From Clostridia bacterium (GTDB lineage Bacteria > Bacillota > Clostridia > Christensenellales > Pumilibacteraceae): a DNA stretch of 43,701 bases. Numbering within the stretch: position 1 is the first letter of the stretch; the number at the start of each line of letters is the position of its first letter. The DNA is taken from assembly GCA_017396125.1 (NCBI GenBank), contig JAFQMX010000027.1:1-43701 (forward strand), given 5' to 3'. The translations under genes were made by a program, and so were the position numbers. Under the pieces are notes generated by a model, which saw only the letters and a program-made list of their open reading frames with translations, searched no databases and was not told the DNA's origin. This document shows, one piece after another, positions 35,274-43,500 of this stretch.

Positions 35274-36572
35274 ATGTCCAAAAAATATTTTATAAATACT
35301 TACGGCTGTCAAATGAACGTGCATGAATCGGAAAAAATAGCCGGAATTTTGAAAAAATGCGGTTACGATAGCGCCGAAAAAATTGAAGACGCCGATTTTA
35401 TTATGCTCAACACTTGCGCGATACGAGAAACTGCCGAAAACAGAGTTGTGGGCAATTTGGGCATAATCAAAAAACTCAAGGAAAAAAATCGCAATCTTAT
35501 CGTTGCCGTGTGCGGTTGTATGACGCAAAAGGCTGTTACCGCTCAAAATCTAAAAAAGAGATGTCCGTTTGTGGACATAATAATCGGCACGCATAATATT
35601 TACTCTTTGGACAAGTATATTGCCGAAGCAGAAGCGGGAAAAAAAGTTTTTGAAATTCTCGAATCTGAGGGGTCAATTATCGAAAACGTACCTGTTTATC
35701 GAACCAGCGGAGTAAACGCTTGAGTCAACATTATGTACGGGTGCAATAACTTTTGTACTTATTGCATAGTTCCGTACGTAAAGGGTAGAGAACGAAGCCG
35801 TGATTACAACGAAGTTGTAGGCGAAGTAAAGCAAGTTGTTGCCGAGGGGTACAAGGAAATTACTCTTTTGGGTCAAAACGTAAATTCATATTCCAACGGC
35901 CAAGTTAATTTTGCAAAGCTATTGGAAAAAATTCTATCTCTGGACGGTGATTTTCGTTTAAAGTTTATGACCTCGCACCCAAAGGATATTTCTGAGGAAG
36001 TCGTAAGGGTTATTTCCCAAAGCGACAAGGCTGCAAAATATATACATCTTCCGTTGCAGTCGGGTAGCGATCGGATTTTGAAGCTTATGAACCGTCGCTA
36101 TGATTCAAAGTCTTATCTGAACAAAGTCGATATGATAAGGAAATATATGCCTAACGCGGGACTTTCCAGCGATATAATCGTTGGTTTTCCAACCGAAACA
36201 GAGCAGGATTTTGACGACACAATGAGCCTTGTGGAAAAGGTTAAGTTCAATAATTTGTACACGTTTATTTATTCTAGACGTTCAGGAACTGTTGCTGACA
36301 AAATGGATGGACAAATAGATATCGAAACCAAAACCGAGCGTATCGAGAAGCTTATAGACAGACAATTTTTGATTGGAAACGATATCGCCGAGCAGTGTAT
36401 CGGCAATAGATATAAGGTGCTTGTAGAATCGCATAAAGACGGAAAATGCTACGGCAAAACCGAGTGCGACAAGGCTGTGTCGTTTGACAGCAGTGAGGAT
36501 CTTACGGGAAAATTCGTAGAAGTAAAAATTACTTCTCGCGCCAACAACAAGCTTTTTGCGCAGTTAAAATAA
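35274..36572 (+). CDS. miaB: tRNA-2-methylthio-N6-dimethylallyladenosine synthase MiaB, with an in-frame TGA at codon 150
   Basis: Codons before and after 35721-35723 are in the same frame and form one MiaB of 432 residues. The UPF0004 domain has Cys12, Cys48 and Cys82 for the auxiliary cluster. The radical-SAM motif GCNNFCTYC is at 156-164. PLQSGSDRILKLMNRRY and a C-terminal TRAM domain follow. The single TGA is where Firmicutes MiaB proteins have Trp (AWVNIMYGC or similar), six residues before the first SAM Cys. Either it is read through or decoded as Trp, or the gene is a nonsense mutant or carries a sequencing error. Restart at ATG 35733 lacks a nearby ribosome site. MiaB methylthiolates i6A37 of tRNAs reading UNN codons. 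GGAG precedes the start. Confidence 0.85.
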
Positions 36573-36629
36573 TAGAGGATATGCTTGCCACTATAATCGT
36601 GATATATGGTAGCAAAAAAGAGGTAAAAA

Positions 36630-39200
36630 ATGCTTTCACCTATGATGAAACAGTATGTGGAAATAAAGGAGCAATACAAGGATTGTATCTTATTTTTCAG
36701 GCTGGGTGATTTTTATGAAATGTTTTTTGACGATGCAATAACGGCTTCGTCGGAATTGGATCTTACTTTAACGGGACGAGATTGCGGCTTGAGTGAACGC
36801 GCGCCTATGTGCGGCGTGCCGTTTCATGCTGCCGATACTTACATCGCTAAACTGATTGAACGCGGTCACAAGGTTGCTATTTGTGAGCAGCTTACCCCGC
36901 CTGGAGTAAGTAAAATTGTGAAGAGAGATATCGTACGTGTAATAACCCCTGGTACGCTTATGGACAATATCATGCTTGCCGAGGACAAAAACAACTATTT
37001 GGTGTCCGCTTCGTGTATTGAGGATAAAATCGGAATAGTGTGGACTGACATTTCTACTGGTGAATTTAATTACACGCAGTTTGACGAATACGATACGGTA
37101 AAGTTCAATGAAATTTTGAGTAGAATTTGTCCGTCGGAAATTATTTGCAATCAAGAAATGCTGCTAAAAAGTGTAGAGCTATCTGTAGTAAAATACGGCA
37201 CGGTTTGTCCATTTACTATTTTCAACGAAACGGCGTTTGATTGCGACAACGCACTAAAATCATTGTCAGACAATTTAAATGAAGACAGTGTAAAAGAAAT
37301 AGCGAGATACAAAGCATGCGTAAGTGCAGGCGGAGCGTTGCTTTCGTACGTGGAAAAAACACAAAAGCGCAGCCTAAATCACTTTAACAAGGCAATCAAG
37401 GAAAAGGAAAATGCTTTTTTAACTATAGACATGAATGCTCGAAAAACGCTTGAGCTTGTTCAAACAGTTTCGGGACAAAAGCGCGGTTCGTTATTATGGC
37501 TTTTAAACAAAACCAAGACGACTATGGGATGTAGATTGCTTCGTAGCAATATCGAAATGCCTTTTTGTGACGCTGACGAAATTAATCTTAGGCTCGATGC
37601 AGTGGCGGAAATGGTGTCCAGCGCCAGACTTAGAGAGGACGTTGGCGCTCCGCTCAAGAGGATTTCCGATCTTGAAAGATTGTGCGGAAGAATTTCTTAC
37701 GGCAATATTTCGCCAAAGGACTGCTTGTCGCTGGGATATTCGTTGCAGATGCTTCCATTGTTAAAGGATGCGCTTGCTCAATGCAAAACGCAGTACATAG
37801 TGGATTCGCGAGATAACATCAAGGTTTTTGATGAAATTACAGAGCTAATCGTTAACGCGATTGACGAAGATGCACCTAATCTCGTGCGCGACGGCGGAAT
37901 GATAAAAAAAGGTTACGATGCCGAGCTTGACGAGTATAGAGAAGTTAAAAATAACGCAAAAAAATTGCTCGCCGAAATGGAACTTGCTGAAAAAGAAGAG
38001 ACGGGAATAAAGAATCTCAAAATCGGATTTAATAAAGTTTTCGGTTACTATATCGAGGTGAGCAAAACTCAGCTTTCGCTCGTTCCTTACAGGTTTATTC
38101 GAAAGCAAACTATTGCAAGCGGCGAGAGATTTATTACAGAGGAGCTCAAGGAATTAGAGGAGAAAATTCTTCACTCCGAGGAACTTGCGCTAAAGAGAGA
38201 ATTGATTCTTTACGACGCGCTTATTCAAAGACTAAAAGAATATATTCAGGATATTCTTGAAACTGCCAAAGCCGTAGCAAAGATAGACCTTTCTTTGTCC
38301 ATGGCGGAGGTTGCAAAAGAAAACAATTACGTTCGTCCGCAGATTATGGTGGACGACAGGCGAATCGATATAGTCGAGGGCCGACATCCCGTTGTGGAAA
38401 AAATAATTTCCGACGACTTCGTTCCAAATGATACGCATCTTGATGAAAGCGGTAGAATTATGCTTATCACAGGGCCAAATATGGCGGGAAAAAGCATATA
38501 CATGCGCCAAGTTGCGCTTATAGTGATTATGGCGCACATGGGAAGCTTCGTTCCGGCCTTAGAGGCGCGTATTGCGCTTACTGACAAAATCTTTACTAGA
38601 GTGGGCGCAAGCGACGATCTAAATACCGGTCGAAGCACCTTTATGGTGGAAATGAGCGAGGTTTCTTCGATACTCAGCGGTGCTACCGATCGTAGTCTTA
38701 TACTTCTTGACGAGATTGGCAGGGGAACATCTACCTACGACGGACTGTCCATTGCCTGGGCTATAATGGAATATCTTAGCAAAAATTACAAGTCGCATAT
38801 CTTGTTTTCTACTCATTACCACGAACTTACCGAGCTTGAGGGCGTGCTGGACGGCGTAAAAAACTACAAGCTTACGGTAAAAGAAGTGATGAATTCAATA
38901 GTCTTTTTGCGCAAGCTTTTGCGTGGTAGTGCCAATAAAAGTTTTGGTATAGAAGTAGCAGGGTTGGCGGGACTTCCAGACGGGGTTTTGTCACGAGCAA
39001 AACAAATTTTGAAAAAGCTTACCAGCGTAGATATCGTGCAAAACAGCAATCTTGCGACAAGTAATCAGCTGTCTATGTTTGGCTCGCAAAAGAGTAATGA
39101 GATTATAACCGTGCTTAAGGATTTGAACATGGACGACATTAGCCCTAGGGCAGCATACGATATTTTGGCGGATCTAAAGGAGAAAGCGGAGTTACAATGA
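36630..39200 (+). CDS. mutS: DNA mismatch repair protein MutS
   Basis: 856 residues. It has the N-terminal mismatch-binding motif LFFRLGDFYEMFFDDA (Phe-x-Glu), connector and lever domains, Walker A TGPNMAGKSIYMRQ, Walker B LILLDEIGRGTSTYDGLS and FSTHYHEL. The C-terminus carries the helix-turn-helix and a short tail. GAGGT precedes ATG 36630. It ends in TGA that overlaps the mutL ATG (ATGA); the next stop in frame, TAA, is two codons on. It recognises base mismatches and recruits MutL. Confidence 0.97.
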   Translation: MLSPMMKQYVEIKEQYKDCILFFRLGDFYEMFFDDAITASSELDLTLTGRDCGLSERAPMCGVPFHAADTYIAKLIERGHKVAICEQLTPPGVSKIVKRDIVRVITPGTLMDNIMLAEDKNNYLVSASCIEDKIGIVWTDISTGEFNYTQFDEYDTVKFNEILSRICPSEIICNQEMLLKSVELSVVKYGTVCPFTIFNETAFDCDNALKSLSDNLNEDSVKEIARYKACVSAGGALLSYVEKTQKRSLNHFNKAIKEKENAFLTIDMNARKTLELVQTVSGQKRGSLLWLLNKTKTTMGCRLLRSNIEMPFCDADEINLRLDAVAEMVSSARLREDVGAPLKRISDLERLCGRISYGNISPKDCLSLGYSLQMLPLLKDALAQCKTQYIVDSRDNIKVFDEITELIVNAIDEDAPNLVRDGGMIKKGYDAELDEYREVKNNAKKLLAEMELAEKEETGIKNLKIGFNKVFGYYIEVSKTQLSLVPYRFIRKQTIASGERFITEELKELEEKILHSEELALKRELILYDALIQRLKEYIQDILETAKAVAKIDLSLSMAEVAKENNYVRPQIMVDDRRIDIVEGRHPVVEKIISDDFVPNDTHLDESGRIMLITGPNMAGKSIYMRQVALIVIMAHMGSFVPALEARIALTDKIFTRVGASDDLNTGRSTFMVEMSEVSSILSGATDRSLILLDEIGRGTSTYDGLSIAWAIMEYLSKNYKSHILFSTHYHELTELEGVLDGVKNYKLTVKEVMNSIVFLRKLLRGSANKSFGIEVAGLAGLPDGVLSRAKQILKKLTSVDIVQNSNLATSNQLSMFGSQKSNEIITVLKDLNMDDISPRAAYDILADLKEKAELQ

Positions 39201-41155
39201 GGATAAATGTATTAGAGCCGGAAATTTATAATAGAATCGCTGCAGGTGAAGTTGTTGACAGACCTCGCTCAGTGGTAAAGGAACTTTTTGAAAACGCCAT
39301 AGACGCAGGAGCAACGTCCGTTACTGTGGAAATTTTGCGCGGTGGTTTGGATATGATCAAGGTTACCGACAACGGACATGGAATTGAAAGACAAGAAATG
39401 CCAAAAGTTTTTCTTGCACATGCTACGAGCAAGATTCGTGATTTGTCCGATCTTGGCAATATAAAGACCTTGGGATTTAGGGGAGAAGCGATTGCCAGCA
39501 TTACGTCGGTTAGCCGTGTTACCGTTTTGTCAAGAACAGCTGACAGTGATCTTGGTTACTATATGGTGTATGAAAACGGCAAAAAGATTGATGAGGGTGA
39601 AAAGGGCTGTCCCATAGGCACGAGCGTTACTGTCGAGCAATTATTCGAAAATATCCCGGCGCGTAAAAAGTTTTTGAAGGTGCCGAGAAGCGAAGAAGCG
39701 GATATAACCTCTCTGGTATCCAAGCTTATTCTCGTTACTCCAAAGGTAGCGGTAAAATATTTGGTAAACGGAAAAAATGTATATTCTTCGAGCGGCGAGG
39801 GCTTGGAGTCTGCTATGATATGTGTTTACGGAAGAGAAATGATGTACAATCTTATGTTCATAAGTGTCGACGAGCCCGATCTTAAAATAAGCGGATTTGT
39901 AAACAAGCCTGCTTATTCCAAGCACAACAAAGCTTATCAAACTATTGCGCTCAACGGACGCTATATAATTAACGATGAAATTGGCTACGCGGTCTTTTAC
40001 GCCTACAAGGACTATCTTATGACTAGACAGTTTCCTGTGTTTACTTTGTTTGTGGACCTGCCGTGCGATATGGTGGACGTAAACGTTCATCCGGGCAAAA
40101 TGGAAGTTAAATTCGTCCAGCCCGAGCGTATAAGAGGCGTTTTAAAACGCGCAATAGAGGAGAAAATAAAAGAATATCTCAATATTCCTGCCGCCGTAAC
40201 CAAGAAAATAGAAAACGCCGATACGGATATTTTTGATGAAGAACCCATCAAGCTTTTTGATAAAAATAATGGAAACGAAGCGTCAAAGAGCGGGGCTTCT
40301 ACGTCTCGTTATGCGGTAAGTGAAAGTGAAGTAAAATCGTTTTCTACCAAGGGTGTCGGTATAAAAATAGGCGAGTCTCCGTATTCGTCCTTTGTTCGAG
40401 AGGTTAAGCCTATCAATCCCGATAGGTATGTTTATGGACAAGAAAACTGCAAAAAAATCGATGCCATATGTGAGTTTACTGACGTTGATGAAAAAGTTGG
40501 CGATTTGCCACTTAAAGAAGCAACGGAAAATTTGGAGCAAATATCTTTCGCAAGCGATATAAGCGAAAAAGTAAATGGAGCATATCTTGCCCAAGTCGTT
40601 ACGGTCGGTAAGCTTTTCAACACCTATTTACTGCTTCAGCGCGGTGATGAGTTGCTTTTGATTGATCAACACGCTGCTCATGAAAGAATACTTTATGATG
40701 AACTTAAGACTGAAATAGATGAAAGTAATGCAGTTCAGGAATTGCTCGTTCCATACATTTTTGACACTACTTTTTCGGAGTCGGAAATACTTTCCGAGCA
40801 CGCCGAAATTCTCAAAAATTGTGGTTTTGAAATTGATTCGCTTTCGGGTGACGCGTATTCGTTGCGTTCGATTCCAGCTTGCTTGAGCCAAATGAATCTT
40901 CAGGTTTTTGTCAGCGATTTGCTTTCGGTACTAAAAAACGGCAGGATTGCAAAAAGTGATTTTATAAAGTCCACTGTTATGCAGACGGCGTGCAAGGCTG
41001 CAGTAAAGGCAAATATGGATTTGTCTGAATTTGATGTGGATTATATATTGGAAAAGCTTGCAAGCACCAATGAATTATTTTGCCCTCACGGCAGACCAAT
41101 AGTTATTAAAATTACAAAAACGGAATTGGAAAAATGGTTCAAGAGAATTGTGTAA
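39197..41155 (+). CDS. mutL: DNA mismatch repair protein MutL
   Basis: 652 residues. The GHKL ATPase has ENAIDAGATSV, KVTDNGHGI and LGFRGEAIASI. A variable linker (about 335-450) precedes the dimerisation/endonuclease domain. The endonuclease motif is DQHAAHERILYD, where the last acid is Asp rather than the usual Glu. Further motifs are QTACKAAVKA and CPHGRPIVIKI. It couples MutS to strand incision in the methyl-independent mismatch repair of Gram-positives. Its end overlaps miaA by 22 bases. Confidence 0.96.
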   Translation: MRINVLEPEIYNRIAAGEVVDRPRSVVKELFENAIDAGATSVTVEILRGGLDMIKVTDNGHGIERQEMPKVFLAHATSKIRDLSDLGNIKTLGFRGEAIASITSVSRVTVLSRTADSDLGYYMVYENGKKIDEGEKGCPIGTSVTVEQLFENIPARKKFLKVPRSEEADITSLVSKLILVTPKVAVKYLVNGKNVYSSSGEGLESAMICVYGREMMYNLMFISVDEPDLKISGFVNKPAYSKHNKAYQTIALNGRYIINDEIGYAVFYAYKDYLMTRQFPVFTLFVDLPCDMVDVNVHPGKMEVKFVQPERIRGVLKRAIEEKIKEYLNIPAAVTKKIENADTDIFDEEPIKLFDKNNGNEASKSGASTSRYAVSESEVKSFSTKGVGIKIGESPYSSFVREVKPINPDRYVYGQENCKKIDAICEFTDVDEKVGDLPLKEATENLEQISFASDISEKVNGAYLAQVVTVGKLFNTYLLLQRGDELLLIDQHAAHERILYDELKTEIDESNAVQELLVPYIFDTTFSESEILSEHAEILKNCGFEIDSLSGDAYSLRSIPACLSQMNLQVFVSDLLSVLKNGRIAKSDFIKSTVMQTACKAAVKANMDLSEFDVDYILEKLASTNELFCPHGRPIVIKITKTELEKWFKRIV

Positions 41156-42057
41156 AGCCAAAAATCGTTATCATAACAGGTCCTACTGGCGTGGGTAAAT
41201 CCGCTGCTGCTGTCGAGGTTGCAAAAAGATTTAATGGTGAGATAATCGGCGCGGATTCCATGCAAATTTACAAAGGGTTTGATATCGGTACGGGCAAAGT
41301 GACCCAAGCGGAAATGCAGGGCATAAGACACCGCATGATAGATATAGTGGAGCCTGATGATGAGTTTTCGGTAGGAGATTACGTCGAAAGAGTAAAGCCG
41401 GAGATTGACGAAATCGTTTCGGCGGGCAAATTGCCGGTTATCGTGGGAGGTACTGTTTTTTATCTCAATGCTTTGTTGGGTGGATTTAATTTTGCAACTG
41501 CGCCAAAGGATGATTTGATTCGAGAAGAACTAAAGCGGGAAGCGGAAGAAAGGGGAGATGAGTATATTTATGAAAAGCTTAAAAAAATCGACCCCATATC
41601 CGCATCTAATATCTCTATTAACGATACGAAGCGACTTATACGCGCTTTGGAAATTTACTTCATAACGGGTAAGCCGAAAAGTGAAGTTGCGAGTCTATCC
41701 GAGTGTCCTTATGACTATGATTTGATTTATCTTACCGACGACAGAAAAGTGCTTTATGAAAGGATAGAAAGGCGAGTTGATGGCATGGTAAGGGACGGAC
41801 TTGTAGAAGAGGCAAAAGGCTTTTATCATCTCCGTGATAAGCAGTCTATGCAGGCGATAGGCTACAAGGAATTGGTAGAGTATTTTGATGGCAATATCAC
41901 GTTGGACGAGGCTATTGCAAAAATTAAAATTAACAGTCGTCATTACGCAAAACGACAACTTACTTTTATCCGTTCGCTTAAGTTTGAAAAAACTGAGATT
42001 AACTGTACAGATTACGACACGTTATACCAAAATATTTCTGAATTTTTGAAGGTGTAA
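41134..42057 (+). CDS. miaA: tRNA dimethylallyltransferase MiaA
   Basis: 307 residues. Walker A is ITGPTGVGKSAAAVEVA, then IIGADSMQIYKGFDIGTGKV, HRMIDIVEPDDEFSVGDYV, and SMQAIGYKELVEYF near the C-terminus. It puts the dimethylallyl group on A37 of tRNAs with A36, including tRNA-Trp, the substrate MiaB then methylthiolates. It overlaps mutL, so the two are translated in tandem. The usual Bacillus neighbour hfq is absent; the next gene starts one base after the stop. Confidence 0.95.
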   Translation: MVQENCVKPKIVIITGPTGVGKSAAAVEVAKRFNGEIIGADSMQIYKGFDIGTGKVTQAEMQGIRHRMIDIVEPDDEFSVGDYVERVKPEIDEIVSAGKLPVIVGGTVFYLNALLGGFNFATAPKDDLIREELKREAEERGDEYIYEKLKKIDPISASNISINDTKRLIRALEIYFITGKPKSEVASLSECPYDYDLIYLTDDRKVLYERIERRVDGMVRDGLVEEAKGFYHLRDKQSMQAIGYKELVEYFDGNITLDEAIAKIKINSRHYAKRQLTFIRSLKFEKTEINCTDYDTLYQNISEFLKV

Positions 42058-42058
42058 A

Positions 42059-43285
42059 ATGAATACCGAACAGCTTATAAAAGAATGTGAGATTGAACTC
42101 AAAGACTACTATGAACAACTGGAAGATATCGCGTTATTCAACCAAGAAAAGGTGTTGGAAGCGTTTAGAAATAATCGCGTTGCGCTTAATCATTTCTCGT
42201 CAACTTCGGGGTATGGTTACGACGATATAGGTCGCCAAACTCTTTGCAATCTTTTTAAAGATATTTTCGTGGCAGAAGAAGCAATCGTTTCTCCATTGTT
42301 TGCTTCGGGAACGCACACTATTGCTACTGCGCTTTTTGGTGCTTTGCGTCCCGGAGACAAAATTCTCAGCATAAGCGGTGTTCCGTACGATACGCTTTTG
42401 CCGGTAATTAAGGGAGAGGGCAATGGCTCGCTTAAGGATTTTGGTGTAGACTTCGATAGCGTAGCGTTGGCCGACGGGGAGTTCGATTATGGCGCAATCG
42501 AAAAAAAGCTTTCAGAGCCGCACACGATAATCTATATCCAGCGTTCGCGTGGGTACGAGTACCGCAACGCCTTGTCTATGGACAGTATGCAAAAGGTTAT
42601 TGCGCTTGTCAAGAGCAAATCTTCGGCACCAGTCTTTGTGGACAACTGTTACGGCGAATTTGTGGAAAAGGTTGAACCTTTGCAAATCGGTGCAGATGTT
42701 ATTATGGGTTCGCTCATAAAAAACCCGGGTGGCGGACTTGCCTATACAGGCGGATATATAGCCGGAAAAAAGTGCCTTTTGGACAAAATCCAAAGTAGGT
42801 ATACTGCGCCGGGTGTGGGAACGGAAATAGGCTCGTATGCAGCGGGATATCAAAATTACTATCAAGGACTTTTTATGGCTCCGCACACGGTTTTACAGGC
42901 CATGAAATGCTCGCTTTTGTTTGGACTGGCATTTGATAAGCTTGGCTACGAGGTCTTGCCAAAAACTGACGTCAAAGCAGGAGATATAGTTCGTTCGATA
43001 AAGTTTGCTAATGCTGACGAAGTAATTGCATTTTGTAGAGCCATCCAAAAAACTTCGCCTGTGGACAGTCACGTCGTTCCATACCCGTGGGATATGCCGG
43101 GGTATACCGACCAAGTTATTATGGCTGCGGGAACTTTCGTGCAGGGCGCGTCGATAGAGCTTAGCGCAGATTCGCCTCTTCGTGAGCCGTACGTCGTTTA
43201 TTTGCAGGGGGCGTTGACATACGAGCATGCAAAGCTCGCCGTGCGAAATTGCATCAACGACGTAATGGCAGTTTATAGTAAATAA
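42059..43285 (+). CDS. ynbB: Methionine gamma-lyase family (aluminium resistance-type) PLP protein
   Basis: 408 residues, similar to B. subtilis YnbB, which also follows miaA-hfq. Markers are LNHFSSTSGYGYDDIGR at the start, SPLFASGTHTIATALFG, VFVDNCYGEFVE and GSLIKNPGGGLAYTGGYIAG with the PLP Lys, then YTAPGVGTEIG and the C-terminal VVPYPWDMPGYTDQVIMAAGTFV. The fold is that of Cys/Met metabolism PLP enzymes. Substrate unknown; the aluminium-resistance label is historical. A 15-bp repeat (AGTAAATAATTTTTG) occurs at its end and again about 27 bases downstream. Confidence 0.92.
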   Translation: MNTEQLIKECEIELKDYYEQLEDIALFNQEKVLEAFRNNRVALNHFSSTSGYGYDDIGRQTLCNLFKDIFVAEEAIVSPLFASGTHTIATALFGALRPGDKILSISGVPYDTLLPVIKGEGNGSLKDFGVDFDSVALADGEFDYGAIEKKLSEPHTIIYIQRSRGYEYRNALSMDSMQKVIALVKSKSSAPVFVDNCYGEFVEKVEPLQIGADVIMGSLIKNPGGGLAYTGGYIAGKKCLLDKIQSRYTAPGVGTEIGSYAAGYQNYYQGLFMAPHTVLQAMKCSLLFGLAFDKLGYEVLPKTDVKAGDIVRSIKFANADEVIAFCRAIQKTSPVDSHVVPYPWDMPGYTDQVIMAAGTFVQGASIELSADSPLREPYVVYLQGALTYEHAKLAVRNCINDVMAVYSK

Positions 43286-43335
43286 TTTTTGTAAATGTTT
43301 AAAGTAAATAATTTTTGCCGATAGCGCCAAAATAA

Positions 43336-43364
43336 TTGACTAATACCGTTTTTTTTAATATAAT
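43336..43364 (+). promoter_or_regulatory. tRNA-Trp promoter
   Basis: TTGACT (43336-43341), 17 bases, TATAAT (43359-43364). Transcription would start a few bases before the tRNA. Confidence 0.8.
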
Positions 43365-43375
43365 ACTAGGAGCGA

Positions 43376-43450
43376 AGGGGAGTGGCTCAACGGTAGAGTA
43401 GCGGTCTCCAAAACCGTAGGTTGCGTGTTCGAATCGCGTCTCCCCTGCCA
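43376..43450 (+). tRNA. trnW: tRNA-Trp (anticodon CCA)
   Basis: Cloverleaf: acceptor AGGGGAG (43376-43382) pairs with CTCCCCT (43440-43446), discriminator G and encoded CCA. The D-arm starts at 43385. Anticodon stem GCGGT/ACCGT encloses the loop CTCCAAA, giving anticodon CCA at 43408-43410 and A37. The T-arm has TTCGAAT. The sequence resembles Bacillus tRNA-Trp. A36-A37 makes it a MiaA/MiaB-type substrate. Anticodon CCA reads UGG; it is not the UCA form used where UGA is fully reassigned. Confidence 0.97.
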
Positions 43451-43456
43451 TGGAAT

Positions 43457-43500
43457 AGGATGTATTCGTAAAGTTACTTTGCGTGTATATCCTTTTTTTT
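43457..43500 (+). terminator. tRNA-Trp terminator
   Basis: A long imperfect stem pairs AGGATGTATTCG with CGTGTATATCCT, with AAAGT/ACTTT inside, followed by eight T. Confidence 0.75.

Noticed and set aside
35721-35723. Selenocysteine at the miaB TGA
   Set aside because: MiaB relatives have Trp, not Cys, at this position, and no SECIS-like hairpin was seen just downstream.
35733-36572. Independent downstream miaB gene starting at ATG 35733
   Set aside because: There is no ribosome site close to this ATG, the start would remove the UPF0004 domain, and the frame matches the upstream part exactly. One interrupted gene is simpler.
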